A DNA stretch of 64,000 nt. Source: Gossypium raimondii (Eukaryota > Streptophyta > Magnoliopsida > Malvales > Malvaceae). The stretch is from assembly GCF_025698545.1 (NCBI RefSeq), contig NC_068569.1, positions 930,001 through 994,000 on the forward strand. Reading direction: 5' to 3'. This document shows, piece after piece, positions 1 through 11,640 of the stretch (position 1 is its first letter; each line of letters starts with the position of its first letter). The notes under the pieces were generated by a model, which saw nothing but the letters and a program-made list of their open reading frames with translations, made no database searches and was not told the DNA's origin. Made by a program: the position numbers and the translations under genes.

Positions 1-1020
1 TAAACTTACCTCGGTACCAATTATAGCCAAATTCACCAACTTAGTCTTCAACTTTATTCTTCCCTTTGTCTAACCTCGAGTTTCGTACTTCTTGATCTAA
101 AATAGTAAATTTAACTTATGTAATAATCACATTCATCAAAACAGCCCTCGACTCTAACTTTTCAAAATTACAATTTTGCCCTAAACTTTTACATAATTAC
201 ATTTTTGCCCCAAGGCTCGGAAATTAAACTTCATCTCTTATTCTTATGTTTTATAACATTCTGAACATTTTTCCCTTCTATGGCAACATCAAATTCCCAC
301 TCTAACATGTACTTATGAACATTAGGTATTTTTACCGATTATGTCGTTTTACTCGTTTTCACTTAAAATCGATTAGCAAAAGTTGTTTAACATAATTTCT
401 AGCTTCATATTCTATCATAAAACATCAAAATAAACACTTTTCACCTATGGGTATTTTTCCAAATATAAACCCTAGGTTAAATTATTGCTAGAATAAGCTA
501 AATTAAACTACGGACTCCAAAACGTAAAAACATTAAAACGAGACTTGGGATCACTTACTATGGAGCTTGGAAGCTTGAAAACCCTAACTATGGCTTCCCC
601 CCTTGCTGATTTCGTCCTAATGAAGAAGATGATGATTTTTGCCATCTTTTTCCCTTTTAATTCATTTTAATTACTAGATTACCAAATTGCCCCTAACTTA
701 AAAATTTTCTATTTCACTTATCTCATGTCCATTTTTGTCTACCAAGTTACCAATGGTATAATTACCATATAAGGACCTCCAATTTAAAGTTTCATAACAA
801 TTGGACACCTCTAACATGTAGAACTCAACTTTTGCACTTTTTACAATTTAGTCCTTTTGACTAAATTGAGTGCCCAAACGTCGAAATTTTCGAACGAAAT
901 TTTCACGAAATCATTTTGTGAAATTGTAGACCATAAAAATATAAGAAAAATAAAATTTTTCTCATCGGATTTGTGGTCCCGAAACCACTGTTCCGATAAC
1001 CTCAAATTTGGGCCATTACA
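1..1020 (-). repeat. Left LTR (3' LTR of the minus-strand element), partial
   Basis: Positions 1-1020 repeat 7515-8530 almost base for base and end with the same GGCCATTACA. On the minus strand this edge is the LTR start, TGTAATGGCC. The other 1.7 kb of this LTR lies left of the window. Differences from the right copy are mostly one-base homopolymer length changes plus about six substitutions. Confidence 0.95.
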
Positions 1021-1038
1021 ACTCTCCCCCCCTTTTTA
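1021..1038 (-). other. Polypurine tract (plus-strand primer site) of the retrotransposon
   Basis: Immediately inside the left LTR the minus strand reads AAAAAGGGGGGGAGAGT, a purine run touching the LTR edge at 1020. This is the expected place and composition for the polypurine tract that primes second-strand synthesis in LTR retrotransposons. Confidence 0.85.
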
Positions 1039-1044
1039 GGATTT

Positions 1045-2330
1045 TCGTTCTCGAAAATCTTACCAGTAAAGAGATTCGGGTATTGCTTCCTCATTGTCTC
1101 TTCCGGTTCCCATGTTGCTTCCTCAATCCCGTGCTTTTGCCATAGCACTTTCACCAGATTTACCTTTTTGTTTCTAAGCTCCTTTGTTTCTCGTGCTAAT
1201 ACTTTAACGGTTCTTCATTATACGTCATATCCGGCTGAATTTCTACTTCTGTCGGAGTAATAACATGTGAAGGATCTGATCGATACCGTCGTAGCATAGA
1301 TACATGAAATACATTATGAATTTTGTCGAGTTCGGTGGTAAAGCCAATCGGTAAGCAATCGGTCCAATTCTTTCTATAATCTCATATGGTCCGATAAATC
1401 TTGGACTCAATTTACCCTTTCGACCGAACCGGAGAACTTTCTTCCAAGGAGACACTTTTAAGAATACTTTATCACCCACCTGAAATTCAATCTCCCTTCG
1501 TTTAAGATCGGCGTATGACTTTTGACGATCGGAAGCTGCTTTTAAACTATCCCGAATCAGTCTTACTTTTTCTTCTGTTTCCCGAATCAAATCAACTCCG
1601 TGTATCTTCTTTCACTGAGCTCTGTCCAATATAATGGTGTTCTACATTTTCTACCATACAAAGCTTCATACAGAGCCATTTTAATACTGGACTGATAATT
1701 GTTATTATAAGCAAATTCAATCAAAGGTAGATACCTTTCCCAATTACCTTGAAATTCTAATACACAACATCGGAGCATATCTTCCAATACCTGAATTACA
1801 CGCTCAGATTGGCCATCTGTCTGAGGATGAAATGCAGTACTGAAATGCAACTGAGTACCCAAAGCTTCTTGCAATTTGTTCCAGAAACGAGACGTAAATC
1901 GGGGGTCTCTATCTGATATAATGGAGACAGGCACTCCATGTAGTCTAACAATCTCAGATATATACAGTTCAGCTAATTTATCTAGAGAATAATCCATACG
2001 TACCGGGATAAAGTGCGCGGACTTTGTCAATCGATCGACAATTACCCAAATGGCATCTTTCTTCTTTGGAGACATCGGTAACCCAGATACAAAATCCATA
2101 GTGACTCTTTCCCATTTCCATTCCGGATAGTGATTAGTTGAAGCAACCCAGAAGGTACCGATGTTCACTTTAACTGTTGACATACCAAACATCTTGATAC
2201 AAACTCGAGATATCACGTTTCATACCCTACCACCAATACATCTTTTTCAAATCATTATACATTTTATTACTCCCGGATGTACGAGACATAGTACCGCTAT
2301 GGGCCTCAGAGAATCTTCAGATAAGCTCGA
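1045..2330 (-). pseudogene. Integrase with chromodomain-like tail, frameshifted
   Basis: The 2216-1587 segment carries the integrase core. The three acidic residues are visible in the contexts TMDFV, SDRDPRF and QSERVI, giving the D,D-35-E order, followed by the conserved GRKCRTPLYW block. The frame breaks near 1590 and continues at 1590-1243 with the GPYEI/AYRLALP block typical of gypsy integrase C-termini. A further shift and an in-frame stop precede a chromodomain-like stretch (WEPEE is recognisable near 1110). The N-terminal zinc-binding part around 2250-2330 is also out of frame. The known role is insertion of the cDNA; with at least three breaks this copy should be inactive. Confidence 0.88.
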
Positions 2331-2337
2331 AATTCTT

Positions 2338-3990
2338 CTAGACACATACTCGGCCTCTGAATAATAAACAACCATCAGTCTCAGTCTGAAATTCTGAATC
2401 ATTACCTGACTCACATTGTACCCGTTTAGCTTGTAACTTCTCATCATTTTTCTGAGCCTCACATATTTGTTGACGAAACATCGATTTAGCCTTCGTTTCA
2501 GCTATGATTGAACCATCATCAGTCAGTGACAACCGGGCATTCATAGCTCGTAAAGTAAATAGAGATTTTCGGCTCAAAGCATCAGCTACCACGTTAGCCT
2601 TACCCGGATGGTAATCAATAACCAAATCATAATCCTTTATCAATTCAAGCCACCTGCGTTGTCTCAAATTCAAATCTTTCTGTGTCATCAAATATTTCAA
2701 GCTTTTGTGATCAGTATAAATATGACACTTTTCACCATACAAATAATGCCGCCATATTTTCAATGCAAATACAATAGCATTAACTCGAGATCATGTACGG
2801 GTAGTTTCTTTCATGTGGCTTAAGTTGTCTTGAAGCATAGGCTATTACTTTATCTTCTTGCATCAAGACACAACCCAAACCATTTAATGATGCATCACTA
2901 TAAATAATAAATTCCTTACCCGATTCAAATTTGAACCAACACAGTGCTTTCGTCAACAACTCCTTCAATCGGTCGAAACTTTCTTGGCATTTTTCTCGTC
3001 CATTCAAATTTAACATCTTTCGTAATAAACGGGTCATTGGAGAAGCTATCATAGAAAACCCTTGTACAAATATCCGATAATAACCAAATAAACCCAAGAA
3101 ACTTCTAACTTCGGATATATTCTTCTGGTGGACTCCAATTGACAATAGTGAAATTTTACTCGGATCTACCACGATGCCTTCTGCGGATACAATATGTCCG
3201 AGAAAACCTACCTCTCAAGCCAAAATTCACATTTATTGAATTTAGCATAAAGTTTCTTTTCACGCAGAATTTGCAACACTATTTTCAAATGTTCTGCATG
3301 CTCAGTTTCATCCCGAGAATAAACTAAAATGTGATCAATAAAAACTACTACAAACCTATCTAGATACGGTCTGAATATCCGGTTCATCAAATCCATGAAT
3401 ACTGCAGGTGCATTAGTCAACCCAAACGGCATAACCAGAAACTCATAATGCCCATACCTGGTTCTGAAAGCTGTCTTTGGCACATCTGGCTCTTTTACCC
3501 GTAACTGATAATAACCCGATAGGAGATCAATCTTTGAAAATACTGTGGCACCTTTCAGTTGATCAAATAAGTCATCAATTCGAGGCAACGGGTACTTATT
3601 CTTTATAGTTACCTTATTAAGCTGCCGATAGTCAATACACAATCTCAAAGACCCGTCTTTCTTTTTCACAAATGTAATCGGAGCACCCAAGGTGAATGAC
3701 TCGGACGAACAAAACCTCTCACAACAAGTTCTCAGAATCGTACCTTTATCTCTTTTAACTCTGTCGGAGCCATACGATATGGAGCTATAGAAATTGGGGT
3801 AGTTCCCGGAATCAGATCTATAGAAATTTCCACTTCTCTTTCTGGTGGCAACCCTGGTAACTCCTCTGGAAATACATCGAAAATTCACATACAATCGGCA
3901 TTTGCAGTATCTTTGACTCGATACTTTAGTATCCAACACATACGCCAAATAAACATCATACCCTTTTCGACACACCTCGAGTGACATCAC
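2338..3990 (-). pseudogene. Reverse transcriptase and RNase H, frameshifted, active-site change
   Basis: Segment 3990-3208 holds the reverse transcriptase palm and fingers: [22 protein letters not shown] and [12 protein letters not shown] are visible. The catalytic box, normally F/Y-x-DD, reads FIDHILVYS, so the second aspartate is histidine. The next segments (3172-2780 and 2763-2338) carry RNase H: the YSDAS catalytic aspartate, [18 protein letters not shown] and [17 protein letters not shown]. Frames change near 3210 and 2780. Loss of a catalytic Asp plus frameshifts makes an active enzyme very unlikely. Confidence 0.9.
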
Positions 3991-4071
3991 TAAAATTACA
4001 TCGATAATTCATCCGTCGATCGATTTAACTCAAGTAATTCTCCATTCGCACTTCAAGACAACATATTTCGC

Positions 4072-4278
4072 TTACGGTTTACTCTGCGCGTCATCTTGAG
4101 TTAACCAATCCATGCCCAATATCACATCAAACTCATCAAAAGGCAATAACATCAAGTCAACCGGGAAACAAATACCTTTTATCATCAGTGGACAATTTTT
4201 ACAAACTTTATCCACCATCACAAACTGGCCCAGGGGGTTAGAGACTTTAACCATAAATTCAGTAGGTTCAACAGACAA
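4072..4278 (-). pseudogene. Retroviral-type aspartic protease fragment
   Basis: The visible frame contains ICFPVDLMLLP and FDVILGMDWL, the C-terminal half of gypsy aspartic proteases just upstream of reverse transcriptase. The N-terminal half with the catalytic D-T/S-G box is not in this frame: a stop or frameshift separates it near 4280-4340. The normal role is cleavage of the Gag-Pol polyprotein. Confidence 0.75.
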
Positions 4279-4539
4279 ATTTTTAACAAATACTAATTTT
4301 GTGCATATATATGAATGTGTAGAGCCAGGATCAATTAATGCAATAACAGAGTATCATAGAGAAAATGTACCGCAATTACATCGAGAGGACGCCTCTTCAC
4401 GAGCTCGAATAGCATATGATCTTGCAGGTGCTCTAACATCTGATCTAACCGCTGAATCTCTGGATGCACCCCTATTACTCGCCCCCACTCCTGGGTTTCT
4501 CTGCGGTCTACCTCTGGTAGGAGCATTACCTGATCTCGC

Positions 4540-5640
4540 ACTCGTTATTTCTTCTCTTTAGTTGTTTCAGACAATCCGAATAAAGTGATCGAATGCTCCA
4601 CATCTAAAACAAACATTTTCACCGCTCTACACTCTCCGGGTGGCGTCTCCCACATTGAGAACATTCAGCCTAGGAGGTCAAGTATCTTGCTGTGCTTGCA
4701 ATCTGTAGTGGTTTGAGCTCTAAAACCTCGAATCTTCTACTTCGCTCGACCGAATATATATGTGGAAAATGTGATCCGCTAGAGAGCTCCCTAGGCCTCT
4801 TAGATGTAGACCAAATGATTTACTCATTTGCCTCTTCTTTGTATCCTGCGCTCCGACTTGACTTTGCTCTTCTCTTTTCTTTTAACAAGTCTTCTACTTT
4901 ACAAGCTCTTTCTACCGAACAACAAACTCTCGATTTCCAATACACCCACCGATAGTCGATGTCATCATTAAGCCCATCTTCAAATCTCTTGCACATGTTA
5001 GCTTCAATGGATACAAATTCCGAGCATACTTACTAAGTCTGACAAATTCGCTTCATATTCAATCACGACATTTTACCTTGTTTTGGCTCAAGAAACTCCT
5101 TCCTTTTCGATCTATAAATCTCGGTGATGTACTTCTTTCGAAACTCCTCCTAAAAGAAATCCTGTAACCCTCTCACTCGGTACTATTGACACGAGGGTCT
5201 TCCACCAATGGTAAGTGAATCTCAAGAAGTGAAACAACACACTTTATACATTCTTCCGAGTACAAGATAATTCTTCAAAACCCCGATTGTATTCTCAAGC
5301 CGACTCGCTTTTCGCATCATCATCTTTGGTAGCCCAAATTCTTCAAATTTCTTGCTTCCTAATCTTATCAACAGTGGTCTCTCCTCGATAACTATACCGC
5401 AATGGGAAGCTACATGGGGAACCTGTGAATCTTGAGGGGTGGAGGTCTTCTGACCGGGTTCGTGACGAACGAACTCGGCAAACCAATCATTCATGGCTTG
5501 GAAGAAGGCTTCTCTAGCTCCTCCTCCTGTCTAACTGATGCAGGCCTTTCACTAACATTAACATCTAGTGGCGTCGTCCCTTCTGCGGAAGCAGGCGCAT
5601 TACTTTCTACTTCATCTATACCAGCTCGTTCAGGATCCAT
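4540..5640 (-). pseudogene. Gag (capsid/nucleocapsid) remnant, frameshifted
   Basis: The likely Gag start is the minus-strand ATG at 5640 (MDPERAG), about 120 bases after the primer binding site. The frame ends near 5491 and a second frame carries on (5494-5222, MNDWFAEFVRHEP). Near 4610-4680 a cysteine-histidine cluster, CSQCGRRHPGEC followed by CFRCG, marks the nucleocapsid zinc knuckles. Several frameshifts interrupt the roughly 350-residue protein expected. Identity rests on position and zinc knuckles rather than strong similarity. Confidence 0.7.
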
Positions 5641-5760
5641 AACTATAAAAGAAAACATTTTAAAATCGTCAGGAGTCGTCACACTATCAAAATATATAAG
5701 TATGGCATGTATAGGTAGACTCTTATTCATACTGCATATTTCCGAGAATCGACTAAACCT

Positions 5761-5772
5761 GCTCCGATACCA
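5761..5772 (-). other. Primer binding site matching initiator Met tRNA
   Basis: On the minus strand TGGTATCGGAGC lies six bases after the right LTR. Plant elements primed by initiator methionine tRNA normally show TGGTATCAGAGC, so this differs at one position. It fixes the direction of transcription as right to left. Confidence 0.88.
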
Positions 5773-5778
5773 ACAAAA

Positions 5779-8530
5779 TGTAACACCCCTTACCCGAGAC
5801 CGTTTCCGGAGTCGAGCACGAGGCATTACTTAGCTTATCTTACCAATTCGGAGCATAAAAACTAGGTTTGAAAATTTATTTCACTATTTACAGCAAATCT
5901 GTCCAATCGCGCAGCAGTTACTAAATTAATTATAACTTGAGCTACAGAACTCGAAATTTAATTCCGTAAATTTTCCCTGAAACTAGACTCATATATCTAC
6001 TCACCATAAAATTTTTAGAATTTTTGGTTCAGCCAATTAGTACAGTTTATTAGTTAAAGTCTCCCCTGTTTCACCACCTGACTGCCCTGACCTCTAGTCA
6101 CTAAAAATAAGTTTTCTCACTGTAGGATTTTCATATGAAGTTCTTACTTGTTTCTACAGAAGATAAACTCAATGAGAAATCTATACATATAAACTATAAC
6201 TCATAACCATTTTTGTACAATTTTTAATGATTTTCTAAACTCAAAACAGGGGACACCAAAAACTGTTCTGACCCTGTCTCATGAAAATTCACATAACTTA
6301 AAATATAAAATTCCTTTAGCTACACCGTTATTTTTCAATGAAAATAGACTCAATAAGCTTTAATTCCATATATCATTCACCCTCTAATTCATTTTATACC
6401 ATCCTAGGTGATTTTTCAAATTCACGTCACTGTGCTGCCTGAATTCTGTTTCTTTGCAAAATTTTATCCTTTCATGATTTCCATGCATAATTTATCACCT
6501 AATCTTTCATAACAACAAACACCTTCATCCTTAACCATTTTAATGACCATACATCATCAAATACTTACACATCACTCATTAGCAAAATCATCATTACAAA
6601 CATACAAAATAACTAAATCCCTATACATGTCATAACTCAAACGTGTTTTGACATAAAATACCGAGCAGTTGTGGTTGATAGTGTGGACGATCTCCGACTT
6701 CTTTAGGATCCTTGAAGTAGCTTTGCAATACTATAAGAGAAAGAGAAATAAAAGAAGTAAGCATAAAGCTTAGTAAGTTTACTAGCAAATAAATAACAAC
6801 ATTACACACAAATAATTAAACTCAAGTGACTATATCTCTAGTTTACTCTTTAGTTAATCTCATACTAGTTCTCTTACTTGTTTACTTAGAATACTTGTGT
6901 GCATAACTTACTCAACTCTTGCTGCATCGTTGAACATCAATTGATAGTATAATAAGTTCTTAAGTCTTACAACTTACCTGAGCTTGCCATTTATGCTTTA
7001 AACTGAACTTTCATGAACATGATTCGTTTACAAGCCCGTTGAGCTACATTGGAATAATAAGGATACTCGGTCTCTTCGATAATAACATGCCAAAGCCATG
7101 TCCCAGACATGGTCTTACATGGGATGTTCTCATGTTAGTGCCCATGCCATGTCCCGGACATGGTCTTATAGGGACATCTCATCTCGGTATAACGCCATGT
7201 CCTGACATGGTCTTACATGGGACCTCTCGTCTCGGTGCCCATGCCATGTCCTAGACATGGTCTTACAGGGGACCTCTCATGATCTTAAGGATGCCAATGC
7301 CATGTCCCAGACATGGTCTTACATGGGATCTCTTTACCCAAATGTCATGACATTCGTATCCAGACCATCCTTATGTATCAACTGGACTTTTAAATTTTAA
7401 GTTTCTATCATTTCATGCTTGGATCATCATCAAATAAATTCATAAAATAAATTCATAATTGCTGGAAATTAACAGCATTAATAATAAATATTGAAATATT
7501 GCATTTATTTACCGTAAACTTACCTCGGTACCAATTATAGCCAAATTCACCAACTTAGTCTTCAACTTTATTCTTCCTTTGTCTAACCTCGAGTTTCGTA
7601 CTTCTTGATCTAAAATAGTAAATTTAACTTATTTAATAATCACATTCATCAAAACAGCCCTCGACTCTAACTTTTCAAAATTACAATTTTGCCCTAAACT
7701 TTTACATAATTACATTTTTGCCCCAAGGCTCGGAAATTAAACTTCATCTCTTATTCTTATGTTTTATAACATTCTGAACATTTTCCCTTCTATGGCAACA
7801 TCAAATTCCCACTCTAACATGTACTTATGAACATTAGGTATTTTTACCGATTATGTCGTTTTACTCGTTTTCACTTAAAATCGCTTAGCAAAAGTTGTTT
7901 AACATAATTTCTAGCTTCATATTCTATCATAAAACATCAAAATAAACACTTTTCACCTATGGGTATTTTTCCAAATATAAACCCTAGGTTAAATTATTGC
8001 TAGAATAAGCTAAATTAAGCTACCGGACTCCAAAAACGTAAAAACATTAAAACGGGACTTGGGATCACTTACTATGGAGCTTGGAAGCTTGAAAACCCTA
8101 ACTATGGCTTCCCCTTGCTGATTTCGTCCTAATGAAGAAGATGATGATTTTGCCATCTTTTTCCCTTTTAATTCATTTTAATTACTAGATTACCAAATTG
8201 CCCCTAACTTAAAAATTTTCTATTTCACTTATCTCATGTCCATTTTGTCTACCAAGTTACCAATGGTATAATTACCATATAAGGACCTCCAATTTAAAGT
8301 TTCATAACAATTGGACACCTCTAACATGTAGAACTCAACTTTTGCACTTTTTACAATTTAGTCCTTTTGACTAAATTGAGTGCCCAAACGTCGAAATTTT
8401 CGAACGAAATTTTCACGAAATCATTTTGTGAAATTGTAGACCATAAAAATATAAGAAAAATAAAATTTTTCTCATCGGATTTGTGGTCCTGAAACCACTG
8501 TTTCGATAACCTCAAATTTGGGCCATTACA
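5779..8530 (-). repeat. Complete right LTR (5' LTR of the minus-strand element), 2752 bp
   Basis: Bounded by TGTAACACCCC at 5779 and GGCCATTACA at 8530 on the plus strand, so both ends obey the TG...CA rule. At 2.75 kb it is long for a plant gypsy LTR. It should carry promoter and polyadenylation signals on the minus strand; I could not place them confidently. A palindromic repeat array sits at 7096-7345. The next five bases outside (AGAAT) should be the target duplication, but the partner lies off the left edge. Confidence 0.93.
7096..7345. repeat. Array of five palindromic CCATGTCC...GGACATGG units in the LTR
   Basis: Five copies start at about 7096, 7147, 7195, 7244 and 7300, spaced 48-56 bases. 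Each has a near-perfect inverted repeat; the second reads CCATGTCCCGGACATGG. It is followed by a shared TGGTCTTACATGGGACCTCTC-like tail. The units can form hairpins in DNA or in the LTR transcript. The function is unknown. Confidence 0.9.
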
Positions 8531-9675
8531 AGAATTACTTTTTTTAAACTATGTGAGATGTTACAAACTTCAGGGGAATTGAAGTCGTCAAGGAATATGC
8601 TTGTTGACGAGCAAGTGGCAATGTTTTTACATATCATTTCTCATCACCTTAAAAATCGAGTTATCAAGCATCACTTTAATAGGTCTAAGGAAACTGTTAG
8701 CAGATCATTGCACAATGTTTTAAATGCTGTCATAAGCTTACAAGATGTGTTATTTAAAAAGGCAAATCCAATTACAGCTAATTCTACAGACCTAAGGTGG
8801 AAATGGTTCAAGGTATTAGAGTGAGTTCTATATATAACTTGTACATAATTTAGTTGATTTAGATTTAAATATAGTATCCTAACTCAAGGTTTTATACATG
8901 TGATGTAGAATTGCTTAGGTGTTTTAGATGGAACCCACGTCAAGATTAGGGTTCCAACAATTGATAAACATAGTTGTTGAACTCAAAAAGGTGACATAGC
9001 AACAAATATGTTAGGTGTTTGTACACCTGATATGCATTTTGTTTATGTTCTTCCTGGTTGGAAGGTTCTGTTACTGATAGACGGGTTCTTCGAGATGCCA
9101 TTAGTAGGAAACATGGACTAAAAATTTCTCATGGTAAAGTGCAGAATTAGAGGATTTTGAATTAATTTTTAAGATTATACTTTTTTGGGAAATTAACCAT
9201 GACAAATAGTTTTTTTTATAGGTTGTTATTATCTAGTTGATGCTGGATACACAAATTGTGAGGGATTTCTTGCACCTTTTAGAGGACAAAGATATCATTT
9301 GAATGAGTGGCGTCAGGGTTACCAACCAAGTACTCCGGAAGAATTTTTTAATATGAAACATGCTTCATCACGTAATGTTATTGAAAGATGCTTTGGGTTA
9401 TTAAAACTTAGATGGGGAATACTTAGGAGTCCATCATTCTATCCTGTGAGGGTGCACAATAGAATCATTATTGCATGTTGTTTGCTCCATAATTTTATTC
9501 GAACCTATATGAGTCTTGATCTTATTGAAGCGGAGAAGGAGAATGATTACCTAGTAACGTGATAGATGACGATGAACCAAATATCGTAAATATTCATCCA
9601 TCGGATGCATGAGCTACTTAGATGATGGAACTAGCCAACCAAATGTTCAATGAATGGCAAACATCTAAAAATTAG
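8531..9675 (+). pseudogene. PIF/Harbinger transposase (HARBI1-like), 5' end removed by the retrotransposon
   Basis: Open frame starts directly at the LTR junction, with RITFFKLCEML, the conserved N-terminal block of plant PIF/Harbinger transposases. An intron (about 8813-8908) joins RWKWFK to NCLGVLDGTHVK (first catalytic Asp). A stop (TGA) follows near 8973, a one-base loss near 9060 and a second intron at 9134-9221. The frame then resumes with YLVDAGYTN (second Asp) and RNVIERCFGLLKLRWGIL (Glu), completing the DDE set. A final frameshift near 9560 precedes the C-terminal NQMFNEWQTSK. The family enzyme cuts and joins element ends; this copy cannot make an intact protein. The part upstream of 8531 should lie left of the window. 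Confidence 0.92.
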
Positions 9676-9902
9676 TTAGGTTTAGGGTAAAAATAGTAAA
9701 CGTTAATTTGTTTATGTTATTTCATGTATCTAGTTTATGAAACTTTTGTGGTGTTTGAATTGTTTTTTGTATTGTACTAGACTTGTTAAATTATAATTTA
9801 TTTTCTTTTGATTCATCATGTGTTATAATTTTATAAAGTGTTGACCTTTTGATTCATAACATTGAACTTAATTTTAATTTGTTTTTTTTTCTTAAGATAG
9901 TT

Positions 9903-10883
9903 ATGTCAGGTTTTTCACAATTAAGTGTTTCTTCCCAAAATTCTCGAGGAACCAAAAGAAAATGGGTTCTAAAAGAAGATGCTGCGTTGGTTGCCTGTAT
10001 GGTCGACTTACACAATGTTGGAACCTTCAACACTAATACAGGATTCAAAGCCAGTTATTTAAATGAGTTGGAAAAAATGTTAGAAAAAGTTTTACCCAAT
10101 GCCATGTTGAAGGCTAAACCCAATATTGAATCGAGGGTTAGGACATTGAAAAGGGACTGGTCAATCGTTTATGACATGCTTAGTGGAAAAAATAATAGCG
10201 GTTTTGGTTGGGATGAGCATAAGCAGCTTGTTGTTGCTGAAGATGCGGTATGGAACTCATATATAAATGTAAGAACTATTTCAAGTCTTTATTATCTTAT
10301 TTTAACCAAACTTATATCTAATATGAATTCCTCATTTTTATAGAGTCATAAAAAAGCTGGTCAACTCAAAAATCGTAATTTCTCTTATTATGACCAACTT
10401 ACTGCCATCTACGCAAAAGATCGAGCCACTGGTAAAGATGCTAAAATAGCCGCTAATATTATTGAAAAAATAGATGTTGAGGGTGTAGCTACTACAAATA
10501 CTCATGAAGAAAGAAACGATTTCTATGGATGCGAAGCTGATGTTTCTTTGGATGACATGGATCTTTCAGCTACACAACCGCAACCAGCTAGAAACCAATG
10601 TGAATTTACATTTTCAAAGAAGAAAAAAAAGATTTCTGATGCAAGTGATCATATTTCATCTACTTCATTTCATGATGCTGCCACTTTATTGGCGAAAAAC
10701 ATACAGACCGTTGGTGTTGAAATTAGTAGGAGTATTGCCTCCGAAGTGCTAATTCAACAAAAGTCAGAAATGACTATTCAAGAAAGAGCTCTAACATTAT
10801 ATCCAACATTATGTGAAGTAGAATGTTTAACTGAGGATGAGCTCTACCGCGCATTGAGCAAAATCCCAGATTATCCAACCTAA
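9903..10883 (+). CDS. Myb/SANT-like accessory protein of the PIF/Harbinger element
   Basis: Two exons, 9903-10268 and 10344-10883, join at AAT|gtaaga...tatag|AGT and give an uninterrupted 301-residue frame. Residues about 18-122 form a Myb/SANT-like (trihelix-type) domain with spaced tryptophans in KRKWVLKED, LKRDWSIVY, GFGWDEHK and AVWNSYI. The middle is acidic with a lysine cluster (KKKKKIS, a possible nuclear localisation signal). The C-terminus is the LTEDELYRALSKIPDYPT-like block seen in such proteins. PIF/Harbinger elements encode this second protein beside the transposase, where it helps nuclear import and DNA binding. Same strand and 230 bases downstream of the transposase remnant. 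Plant genomes also hold stand-alone domesticated versions, so host use cannot be excluded. Confidence 0.82.
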
Positions 10884-11640
10884 ATGCTCATTTTCTTTAG
10901 TTTACCTTCTTCTGTGCGATTGGAATGGATCAGAAGATTTCTTGCCGACCATTAAAAATCATGGTTTTATTGATAATATTTTGGTAACTTTTTGTGTTTG
11001 TAATATTTGGATGGTATAATGACATGATAAAATGTCATTACAATGTTGTAATATTTTATAACATATGGATTATGACATATAAACTAATGAAATCATGTAA
11101 GTTTTTGTTAATATATGAATATTATGTTTGGATGTGAAATATAATTCTCAAGTTATTTATTACTTCTAATATTTTGTTTTTATTGTAGAATAATTAAATT
11201 ATTTGTTTCACTAATGATATTTTGGCACATTAAATATATATTGCGTTTAAAAATAGTAAAGTAGATTATATATTATTTTATAGTATTATATATTATGATT
11301 TTTAATTCATATAATAATAATTATATTAAGAATTTTATTAAATTATATTTAATAATAATTTTGTTAAAATATAGTTAAATTATTTATAATTTTATTAAAT
11401 TATTTTAATAATAAATTTATTAAAATTTAATAACAATAACAATAATCATCTACCTAAAAATTTTTGCTAAGGGTATTCTAGTCATTTTAGTTTTTTTCCT
11501 TATGCTATTACAATATCATTCTATTCAACCAAACATAAGAATACTATTATAGTTTTATTTCATTCTATTCAACCAAATAATTAAATTACTGATTACAATT
11601 TTATTTCATTACAATTTTATTCAATTATTTAAGTTGGAAA
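10884..11640 (+). other. Likely 3' non-coding end of the Harbinger element
   Basis: AT-rich sequence after the Myb-like gene. Two copies of TTCTATTCAACCAAA occur near 11520 and 11563. Read on the minus strand this is the TTTGGTTGAATAGAA style common near PIF/Harbinger inverted termini. The matching left terminus is outside the window, so the exact end cannot be fixed. No other gene is seen. Confidence 0.4.

Larger units (their letters stand above)
1..8530 (-). mobile_element. Ty3/gypsy chromovirus LTR retrotransposon (left end cut by window)
   Basis: The element reads on the minus strand: right LTR (5779-8530), primer binding site, gag, protease, reverse transcriptase, RNase H, integrase, a C-terminal chromodomain-like segment, polypurine tract, then the left LTR (1-1020, truncated by the window edge). 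Protease-RT-RNaseH-integrase order is the Ty3/gypsy order. A chromodomain-like tail after integrase points to the Tekay/Del branch, as in cotton Gorge-type elements; the family name is an inference. The two LTRs differ by about 6 substitutions and 7 small indels over roughly 1015 aligned bases, so insertion was recent. All coding parts are nevertheless interrupted by frameshifts or stops, so this copy is not autonomous as it stands. Confidence 0.93.
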
